The notes beneath the pieces are model-generated. The model searched no databases and was not told the origin of the DNA. It worked only from the letters and a program-made list of their open reading frames with translations. Source: Clostridia bacterium (GTDB lineage: Bacteria; Bacillota_A; Clostridia; Oscillospirales; CAG-272). From it: a stretch of DNA of 6,767 nucleotides. The translations under genes and the position numbers were made by a program. The stretch spans positions 1 through 6,767 of the forward strand of contig JAFQOB010000288.1 in NCBI GenBank assembly GCA_017395725.1. The letters run 5' to 3'. Below are positions 1 through 5,581 of the stretch, piece by piece (the first letter of the stretch is position 1; the number at the start of each line of letters is the position of its first letter).

Positions 1-33
1 ATTTGATGTATAGTTTTTTCAAAAAATTGGCAG

Positions 34-62
34 TTATAAACCTTGTATGTTTGTTTATAATA
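34..62 (+). promoter_or_regulatory. Possible sporulation (sigma-G/F-type) promoter of the spore protein gene
   Basis: TTATA at 34-38 and TATAATA at 56-62 are separated by 17 bases. Against the Bacillus sigma-G consensus (GHATR, then CATNHTA), they match at 4 of 5 and 6 of 7 positions. Transcription would start near 68-70, at the edge of the first leader hairpin. Spore proteins of this class are normally made in the forespore under sigma-G, which is why this reading is preferred. The same TATAAT could be a sigma-A -10 box, but no good -35 box lies at the right distance. In AT-rich DNA such a match is easily fortuitous. Confidence 0.3.
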
Positions 63-68
63 ATACCA

Positions 69-83
69 GAGTCAAACAGACTC
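69..83 (+). other. Small leader hairpin 1
   Basis: GAGTC (69-73) and GACTC (79-83) form a perfect 5-base-pair inverted repeat around a 5-base loop. If the proposed promoter is right, it sits at the very 5' end of the transcript, a position where hairpins can protect mRNA from decay. The repeat is seen directly. The role is inferred, and the stem is short enough to be chance. Confidence 0.3.
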
Positions 84-95
84 AATTGATATAGA

Positions 96-115
96 TTTTT
101 GATTTTTATCAAAAA
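96..115 (+). other. Leader hairpin 2, next to the ribosome binding site
   Basis: TTTTTGAT (96-103) and ATCAAAAA (108-115) are perfect complements around a TTTT loop, giving an 8-base-pair stem that ends two bases before the Shine-Dalgarno sequence. It is almost all A-T and so weak. It leaves the ribosome binding site itself unpaired. It may stabilise the message or keep the site open. It is unlikely to be a terminator, because no T-run follows it. Confidence 0.4.
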
Positions 116-117
116 AC

Positions 118-124
118 AAGGAGA
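118..124 (+). promoter_or_regulatory. Ribosome binding site that fixes the spore protein start
   Basis: AAGGAGA at 118-124 lies 7 bases before the ATG at 132. This decides against the in-frame TTG at 99, which has no such site and would add 11 residues (MIFIKKQGENK) not found in this protein family. Confidence 0.85.
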
Positions 125-131
125 AAACAAA

Positions 132-332
132 ATGGCATCTAACAAGACACTCGTTCCCGAGGCTAAGGAAGCTCTCAACCGTTTTAAGATGGAGGCTGCT
201 AACGAAGTTGGCGTAAATCTTAAGCAGGGCTACAACGGCGACCTCACTTCTAAGCAGGCAGGTTCCGTAGGTGGTCAGATGGTTAAGAAGATGATCGAAA
301 AGTACGAGAACGATATTAAGGGTTCTAACTGA
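132..332 (+). CDS. Alpha/beta-type small acid-soluble spore protein
   Basis: This 66-residue protein belongs to the family that coats and protects DNA in the dormant spore core and is degraded at germination by the GPR protease to supply amino acids. The sequence shows both family signatures: LVPEAKEALNRFKMEAANEVGV (about residues 7-28, written here as LVPEAKEALNRF then KMEAANEVGV) and the DNA-binding GSVGGQMVKKMIE (44-56). EAANE at 21-25 corresponds to the GPR recognition pentapeptide, with Ala where Ile, Val or Phe is usual. The length is typical, and the YNGDLTSKQ stretch resembles clostridial members. Codon choice is that of a highly expressed gene: all nine lysines are AAG and six of seven asparagines are AAC, unlike the AAA/AAT-rich genes downstream. 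It is a single-gene unit closed by its own terminator. The paralogue letter cannot be assigned. Confidence 0.96.
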   Translation: MASNKTLVPEAKEALNRFKMEAANEVGVNLKQGYNGDLTSKQAGSVGGQMVKKMIEKYENDIKGSN

Positions 333-366
333 CTTATAGTTAATTAGTCATAATTAGAACAAAAAA

Positions 367-419
367 GATAGTGTCCTTACCGAAATGTAAAAATCTCGGT
401 AAGGGCATTATTATTTTTA
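367..419 (+). terminator. Rho-independent terminator after the spore protein gene
   Basis: TGTCCTTACCGA (372-383) pairs with TCGGTAAGGGCA (396-407) as a 12-base-pair stem with one G-U pair and a 12-base loop. Weaker pairing extends outward to about 367 and 412. The T-rich stretch TTATTATTTTTA (408-419) follows. An A-run (361-366) precedes the stem, so it could also work on the opposite strand. It lies 39 bases past the stop of the spore protein gene and ahead of the rqcH promoter, separating the two units. Confidence 0.88.
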
Positions 420-440
420 CTTATACTAATATCGAAATAG

Positions 441-469
441 TTGACTTATTTTTTAGAAAATGGTAGAAT
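441..469 (+). promoter_or_regulatory. Sigma-A-type promoter of the rqcH-addB-addA unit
   Basis: TTGACT (441-446) and TAGAAT (464-469) are each one base from consensus and are 17 bases apart. A TG at 461-462 adds an extended -10 element. The start of transcription would be near 476, giving a leader of roughly 24 bases before the rqcH ATG. It lies just after the terminator of the preceding gene, where a promoter is expected. No operator-like repeat is visible around it. Confidence 0.8.
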
Positions 470-499
470 AATTATAGTTTTGTTTTTAGGAGTTTATTT

Positions 500-2161
500 A
501 TGGCATTTGATGCAGGTATGGTTGCCGCTTTGGCTAATGAGCTTAATATAAAATTAACAGGTGCTCGAATTGATAAGATTCAGCAGCCCGAAAAAGAAGA
601 AATAGTTTTGACTCTTCGGGCTGATAGAGAAAACCTAAGATTATCTATTTCTTCGGGGGCTAATAACCCAAGAATTAATTTGACTGACGTTGTAAAAGAG
701 AATCCTGCATCTGCGCCTATGTTTTGCATGTTGCTTCGTAAACATTTGACAGGCGGAAGAATTGTATCTGTTGAGCAGTACGGTTTTGAAAGACTTATGC
801 AGATAAAAATGGAATGCAGAGATGAAATGGGGTTTCTTTGTGTTCGTTATTTAGTTGTTGAAATTATGGGTAAATACAGTAATATTATCTTCTGCGATGA
901 AAATATGAAAATAATAAGCGCTATTAAACCCGTAGATTTCACAACAAGCAGTAAAAGACAGGTTCTTCCCGGAATGACTTACGAATACCCACCTGCACAA
1001 GATAAATTATCTCCTCTTGAAGCCACAAAAGAGCAGTTTGAGTTATTGTTCGACAATGCTAACAAAGATAAACTCATTTCACGTTTTATAATAGATTCGT
1101 ATATGGGGTTATCATTGCTTGTTTCTTCGGAAATTGCCTACAAAACAACCGGAGATACCGATTCAATCTTAGGTGATTGTTCTTTTATTGATTTATGGAA
1201 TAATTTTAATGAAGTGATTGGACTAATAAAAGAAAAGAAATTTGTTCCTTATCTGTTCAAAGCCAATGAAAAGCCTATAGAATTTTGCTTTATGAACGTT
1301 AAGCAATTTGGCGGAATCTATACCAAAAATGAGTGTGACTCTTTTAGCAAACTTATTGATGAATATTACGTAAAAAAGGAACGCATAAATCATATCAAAC
1401 AAATTTCTGCTGATTTACTTAAATATCTTACCACAAACGAAAATCGTATTATTAAAAAAATATCTATACACAAAGAGGAAATCAGAAGAGCAAATGAAGG
1501 ATTAAAGCTCAAAAACTTTGGGGATATAATTACAACCAATATTTATTTGCTCAAAAGAGGAGATACCAAGGTTAAGCTGTGGGATTACTCCTTAGATACC
1601 CCTGTGGAAAAAGAGGTTGTTCTTGATTCCAAGCTGTCTCCCTCTCAAAATGCTCAAAGATATTATAAGAAATATAACAAGTCAAAAAAAGCTATTGAAT
1701 ATTTAACAGAACAACTGAAAAATGACGAAATTGAGCTTTCGTATATAAGGTCGGTTAGTGATTCGCTTTCAAGGGCAGAGGGAGAAAACGACCTCGAAGA
1801 AATCAGGTGTGAGCTAAAGAATTCGGGGTATGGAGTTAAGTCTAAATCCCAACACAAAAACACGCTTAAAACATATCCTTTTGAGTTTAAAACCGAAAAC
1901 GGTTATACTGTTTTGTGCGGTAAAAACAATATTCAAAACGATATGCTGACGTTTAAAACTGCCGCTAAGCTTGATTATTGGTTCCATGTAAAAAATATAC
2001 CCGGCTCTCATTGTATTATGATATGCAATGGGGAAGAGCCGCCCGAAATTGATTTTACTCAGGCGGCAACTATAGCAGCAACTCATTCCAAGGCGTCTGA
2101 GGGTGAAAACGTTGCTGTCGACTACACGCTTGTAAAAAATATTAAAAAGATAAATTCATAG
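500..2161 (+). CDS. rqcH: Ribosome quality control protein RqcH (NFACT/FbpA family), stopped early by an in-frame UAG
   Basis: RqcH binds obstructed 50S subunits carrying peptidyl-tRNA and recruits tRNA-Ala to add C-terminal alanine tails that mark the stalled peptide for degradation. Older annotations call the family fibronectin-binding protein. The 553 residues up to the stop show an NFACT-N domain (about 1-180; RIDKIQQP, SAPMFCMLLRKHL at 71-83, EIMGKYSNII at 121-130), a middle helical part with an HhH-like stretch (about 186-220), a coiled-coil arm (about 285-435) and an NFACT-R domain from about 459 (GKNNIQND 474-481, WFHVKNIPGSH 494-504, VDYTLVKNIKK 540-550). Residues 97-98 are ER, where Bacillus subtilis RqcH has the D97-R98 pair needed for tailing. 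The start is supported by TAGGAG at 487-492, 7 bases upstream. The frame ends at UAG inside the last conserved block of NFACT-R. The missing 28 residues are encoded in frame just beyond, so the intact protein would be 582 residues counting the UAG position. Family assignment is certain; whether this copy makes full-length protein is not. Confidence 0.93.
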   Translation: MAFDAGMVAALANELNIKLTGARIDKIQQPEKEEIVLTLRADRENLRLSISSGANNPRINLTDVVKENPASAPMFCMLLRKHLTGGRIVSVEQYGFERLMQIKMECRDEMGFLCVRYLVVEIMGKYSNIIFCDENMKIISAIKPVDFTTSSKRQVLPGMTYEYPPAQDKLSPLEATKEQFELLFDNANKDKLISRFIIDSYMGLSLLVSSEIAYKTTGDTDSILGDCSFIDLWNNFNEVIGLIKEKKFVPYLFKANEKPIEFCFMNVKQFGGIYTKNECDSFSKLIDEYYVKKERINHIKQISADLLKYLTTNENRIIKKISIHKEEIRRANEGLKLKNFGDIITTNIYLLKRGDTKVKLWDYSLDTPVEKEVVLDSKLSPSQNAQRYYKKYNKSKKAIEYLTEQLKNDEIELSYIRSVSDSLSRAEGENDLEEIRCELKNSGYGVKSKSQHKNTLKTYPFEFKTENGYTVLCGKNNIQNDMLTFKTAAKLDYWFHVKNIPGSHCIMICNGEEPPEIDFTQAATIAATHSKASEGENVAVDYTLVKNIKKINS

Positions 2162-2201
2162 AAGCTCGGTCTTGTAACTTATTCTACAAACTGGACAGCT
2201 T
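2162..2201 (+). other. Potential RNA stem-loop immediately after the rqcH UAG
   Basis: Three helices can stack: AAGCT (2162-2166) with AGCTT (2197-2201); four pairs between 2167-2170 and 2190-2193, including one G-U; and TTGTA (2172-2176) with TACAA (2185-2189). They are interrupted by a three-base internal loop (2194-2196) and a bulged C (2171), with an 8-base apical loop. This gives 14 pairs in 40 bases, starting directly after the stop codon. Structures in this position promote recoding in some bacterial selenocysteine and proposed pyrrolysine contexts. Hand folding in AT-rich coding DNA finds such stems often, so significance is unproven. Confidence 0.3.
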
Positions 2202-2241
2202 ACGTTACTCCCGACGAAAAGCTGTGCGAAAAACTCCGTGT

Positions 2242-2246
2242 GAGGT
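2242..2246 (+). promoter_or_regulatory. addB ribosome binding site inside the rqcH tail
   Basis: GAGGT at 2242-2246 matches the anti-Shine-Dalgarno core and lies 8 bases before the addB ATG. It overlaps the last codons and the UAA of the full-length rqcH frame, so translation of the two genes would be coupled if ribosomes reach UAA at 2246-2248. Confidence 0.65.
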
Positions 2247-2254
2247 AAAATATA

Positions 2255-5200
2255 ATGCTAAAACTTGTGTACGGTCCCGCCGCTTGCGGAAAAAGTACTT
2301 ACGTTTACAATAGAATAATTGAAGACTTAAAGAATGGCAAAAAACCTATTCTTATTGTTCCCGAGCAAAACGTTCTTTCTGCCGAGAGGTCTATTACCGA
2401 TATGTCAAACGACGTGTCAACGATTGACCTTGAGGTTTTGAGCTTCAGACGTCTTGCCAACCAAGTGTTCAGAGTGTTTGGCGGACTTTCCTTTAACGAC
2501 CTTAATGAAGGCAGTCGTTTGCTTATTATGTGGCGCGCACTCAGGGAAGCATCTGCTTTTCTTAAGGTTTACAACAACGTTGATGATAAGAATACGTCTT
2601 TTGCCGAGCTTATGCTTTCAACGGTTGATGAACTGAAGCAGTTTGCGGTTACGCCCATTATGCTAGAGAATGCTGCAGACAAGCTACAGAGTAAGTATAA
2701 ATCTTTAAGTGATAAGTTGTATGATATTAGTTTTATTTATGCGACGTTTCAGGCTTTTCTTTCAAAAGAGTATAACGACCCGTCAGATGAGTTGACTCGC
2801 CTTGCTGACACGCTCGAAACCAATGTTTTTTTTGATTCGTATAACGTGTATATTGATTCATTTGACAGCTTTACGCCTCAGCAGTACAAGATTATTAACC
2901 GTATTATTGAACAGGCGGAGAACGTCAATTTTTCGCTTTGTTATAACCCCGAAGATGATTCGGGAATATTTAATACTACCGAAATTACTTATAATAATAT
3001 TAAAAAGATTGCCGACAGATACAATGCAGAAATTAGTGAAGTTTATCTCGACAAAAGCCTCGGATTTGAGAGTGAAGCTATAGCATACGTTTCAAAAAAT
3101 CTTTGGCGTCATAACGTTTCTGAAAATGAGTTCTCAGGTGACGATTCGGCTGTTAATACAATTGTATGCCACGACAAATTTGAAGAGTGCGAGGCTGTAG
3201 TTTGCGATATACTCAAAAAGATACGTAACGGTGTCAGATATAAGGATATTCTTATAATTGCAAGAGATATTAACTCGTATGAGGGTATTATTGACTGTGA
3301 GCTTGAAAACAACGGACTTCCTTTCTTTATGTCTCGCAGAACTGATATTACAACTAAACCTCTGTTTAAGCTTATTATTGCTGCACTTGCAATAAAAAAT
3401 AAGGGTTGGCGTTTTAATGACGTTATTTCATACTTGAAAACAGGGCTTGTCGGCATTTCCTTTGATGAATGTGATATTCTTGAAAACTATGCTTCTGCCT
3501 GGAATATAAACGGCAGACGTTGGTATGACGGAATTGATTGGAATATGAACCCCGACGGGTTTGTTGAAAAAATTTCCGAAGACGGAGCAGAACTTCTGAA
3601 TAAAGCCAATGAAATCAGAAATAGAATTGTTCCCCCGCTTGTTAAGTTTTTTGATTCGATTGGCGGTACTACAGTTGCAGATATTACTGTAGCTTTGTAT
3701 GATTTTCTTTGCGAACTGAATATAAAAGAGCAGATTGAAAATAAAGCTATGGAATGTCGCCAAAACGGTGATTTTGATGAAGAAAAAGAGCTTGTTCAGC
3801 TTTGGAATTTGCTAATTCATGCTCTTGATGATATAGTTGAATTTGCGGGAGATATGAAGGCTGACGGTCAAACCTTTGGTACTATTCTTGACCTTGTATT
3901 AAGCAAAATTGACATTGGAACCATTCCCGCACGTGTTGACCAAATTATGCTTGGCAGTGCTTCTATGATTCGTACGGGAAGTGTTAAGCACGTATATTTG
4001 TTGGGTGTAAACGAAGGGGTATTCCCAAAGACCGCAGAAGAAAATTGCATTTTCAGCGATAACGAAAAGAGTATATTAAAATCTGTAGACGTTGAATTAA
4101 GCCCCGGAACCGATAGATTGACTTCTGATGAATTGTATTGGTTCTATAAGGCGATTTCAACTGCAAGGCAGACGTTGACTCTTACTTATTGCGGTTCTGA
4201 CCTAAAAGGTACTTCCGGCAATATTTCTGTTGCGGGTTCAAGGGTTAACTTCCTTTTAAACGGTAAACCTATTATAAACTATTCAGAAGTACCAAACGAA
4301 GAAAAAATTGAGGGTAGAAGCACAGCATTAAAGCTTCTTGCTTTGAATAGAGACAATGAAGTCGGTATCGCTCTTCAAAGATATTTCGAAAAAGACGAAA
4401 AGTTAGGTCAATTGGCAGACTTTTTTGATACACCTCTTGAAGCCGGAGTTTCTGATATTGAAAAGGAAATTGCAAACGAAATATATAAAGGCAATATGTC
4501 TACAAGCCAATCAAGAATAGACAGCTACGTAAAATGTTCGTTTGAATATCACTGTAAATATATCTTGAAGCTTCAAGAGAAAAAGACTGCTGTTTTCAGA
4601 AGCAACGATATAGGTAATTTCGTTCATATAGTGCTTGAGCGTTTTATGGCAAGAATCGCTACTGATGACGGTATTGATACTGATATTGATGATGACTTGA
4701 TTGTACAGCTTATTGACGAAATAATTAACGACTATGTTAAGAGTGCTTGTCAGGGAATGTCGGAAAACAGTCCAAGACTTATGCAGCTTATAAAGAGACT
4801 TAGAAGAACAACCCTTTTGCTTGTTCGTAATATTTTAGCCGAATTTCGTCAAAGTGATTTTGTTCCCAAATTCTTTGAGCTTCCCATTTCCCACGAAAAT
4901 GAAAACGGGGTCGAACCCTATGAGATAAAGCTCCAAGACGGCACAAAACTCTTTATGCGAGGAATTGTTGACAGAGTTGATACGTTCAAAAAGGGTAAAG
5001 ACGTATATATCAGAATCGTTGACTATAAAACGGGAACCAAGACTTTTTCTCCCGACGATATAGAAAAAGGCCTTAATTTACAGATGCTTTTGTATCTGTT
5101 TGCTATTTGGAACACAAAGAATAGCGATTTTAAAGAAAAAATCAAGTGCGAGGGTGAAGTTTTGCCCGCCGGTATACTGTATTTTGCCGCTAAAGCTCCC

Positions 5201-5581
5201 GATTTTACTATTGAAAACGACGGTGACATCGAAAACGCTTATACTATAGCAGAAAGCAGTATCGGCAGAGTGGGTATGCTTGTAAATGACATTGATATAC
5301 TCAAGGCTATGGATAAAAACCTTGAGCAAAAGTATATTCCTGTAAAGCTTTATAAAAACGGTAACCTCAGCAACACTAAATATCTGAAAACAGTTGAAGA
5401 GTTTGGTGAGCTTTCCCGTAAGATTGACGATATTCTAAATAAAATTGCTATGGATATGAAATCGGGAAGCGTAAAAGCACAGCCTATGGAAATGAAAAAC
5501 AAGAATGAGAGTCCTTGCGCATATTGCAAAATGAAAGCAATATGCAGAAGGTCGGATAAGGAGGAAGATGATGAGCAGTAA
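2255..5581 (+). CDS. addB: AddB, nuclease/inactivated-helicase subunit of the AddAB helicase-nuclease
   Basis: AddB pairs with AddA to process double-strand breaks: the complex unwinds and degrades DNA ends until it meets a Chi site, then yields a 3' tail for RecA. The 1108-residue protein is close to the usual length (about 1,100-1,200). It starts with the Walker A motif GPAACGKS (7-14), continues through the helicase-like region including LLGVNEGVFP (582-591), and ends in a RecB-type nuclease domain: H791 in GNFVH, D906 in GIVDRVD, D923 and K925 in VDYKTG, and Q943/Y947 in LQMLLY. The four cysteines that hold the 4Fe-4S cluster bracket this domain: C761 (YVKCSFEY), then C1088, C1091 and C1097, with the 3- and 6-residue spacing known from Bacillus subtilis AddB. 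No key residue is missing, so the protein looks active. It is the middle gene of the operon, six bases after the full-length rqcH stop, and overlaps addA by 11 bases. Confidence 0.97.
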   Translation: MLKLVYGPAACGKSTYVYNRIIEDLKNGKKPILIVPEQNVLSAERSITDMSNDVSTIDLEVLSFRRLANQVFRVFGGLSFNDLNEGSRLLIMWRALREASAFLKVYNNVDDKNTSFAELMLSTVDELKQFAVTPIMLENAADKLQSKYKSLSDKLYDISFIYATFQAFLSKEYNDPSDELTRLADTLETNVFFDSYNVYIDSFDSFTPQQYKIINRIIEQAENVNFSLCYNPEDDSGIFNTTEITYNNIKKIADRYNAEISEVYLDKSLGFESEAIAYVSKNLWRHNVSENEFSGDDSAVNTIVCHDKFEECEAVVCDILKKIRNGVRYKDILIIARDINSYEGIIDCELENNGLPFFMSRRTDITTKPLFKLIIAALAIKNKGWRFNDVISYLKTGLVGISFDECDILENYASAWNINGRRWYDGIDWNMNPDGFVEKISEDGAELLNKANEIRNRIVPPLVKFFDSIGGTTVADITVALYDFLCELNIKEQIENKAMECRQNGDFDEEKELVQLWNLLIHALDDIVEFAGDMKADGQTFGTILDLVLSKIDIGTIPARVDQIMLGSASMIRTGSVKHVYLLGVNEGVFPKTAEENCIFSDNEKSILKSVDVELSPGTDRLTSDELYWFYKAISTARQTLTLTYCGSDLKGTSGNISVAGSRVNFLLNGKPIINYSEVPNEEKIEGRSTALKLLALNRDNEVGIALQRYFEKDEKLGQLADFFDTPLEAGVSDIEKEIANEIYKGNMSTSQSRIDSYVKCSFEYHCKYILKLQEKKTAVFRSNDIGNFVHIVLERFMARIATDDGIDTDIDDDLIVQLIDEIINDYVKSACQGMSENSPRLMQLIKRLRRTTLLLVRNILAEFRQSDFVPKFFELPISHENENGVEPYEIKLQDGTKLFMRGIVDRVDTFKKGKDVYIRIVDYKTGTKTFSPDDIEKGLNLQMLLYLFAIWNTKNSDFKEKIKCEGEVLPAGILYFAAKAPDFTIENDGDIENAYTIAESSIGRVGMLVNDIDILKAMDKNLEQKYIPVKLYKNGNLSNTKYLKTVEEFGELSRKIDDILNKIAMDMKSGSVKAQPMEMKNKNESPCAYCKMKAICRRSDKEEDDEQ
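5558..5564 (+). promoter_or_regulatory. addA ribosome binding site within the end of addB
   Basis: AAGGAGG at 5558-5564 is a perfect Shine-Dalgarno sequence inside the last codons of addB. Two adjacent in-frame ATG codons follow, at 5568 and 5571. Spacing is 3 bases to the first and 6 to the second, so 5571 is preferred. The overlap suggests that addB and addA are translated in a coupled way, as expected for subunits of one heterodimer. Confidence 0.85.

Larger units (their letters stand above)
2159..2248 (+). other. rqcH: In-frame UAG and the conserved RqcH C-terminal tail beyond it
   Basis: After the UAG (2159-2161) the same frame stays open for 28 codons, from KLGLVTYS to VTPDEKLCEKLRVR, then ends at UAA (2246-2248). 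This is the standard C-terminus of NFACT proteins, which after VDYTLVKNVKK typically run through a K-x-G-x-V-x-Y segment to a YVTPDE-type end. No frameshift is needed: KKINS, the stop, then KLG align with a typical KKPNGAKPG. The tail shows no second lesion, uses codons like the rest of the gene, and contains the addB ribosome binding site. Sense codons one base away from UAG are Gln, Lys, Glu, Leu, Ser, Trp and Tyr. The tail is either lost through a recent nonsense change, hidden by a base-call error, or reached by readthrough. Confidence 0.88.

Noticed and set aside
99..131. Upstream in-frame TTG start for the spore protein
   Set aside because: The 11 extra residues are unlike the family, the codons lie over the leader hairpin, and the strong ribosome binding site at 118-124 points to the ATG at 132.
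2038..2067. GCCGCC/GGCGGC inverted repeat in rqcH
   Set aside because: Six pairs with an 18-base loop inside conserved coding sequence, about 90 bases before the UAG and not followed by a T-run. Best explained by codon choice.
2159..2248. Frameshift at the end of rqcH
   Set aside because: The conserved tail is in the same frame as the main ORF. Only a single stop codon interrupts it, so no insertion or deletion is needed.
3109..3763. Reverse-strand open frames inside addB
   Set aside because: They overlap the addB coding strand, have no ribosome binding sites or family features that I can see, and fit complement shadows of a long AT-rich gene.
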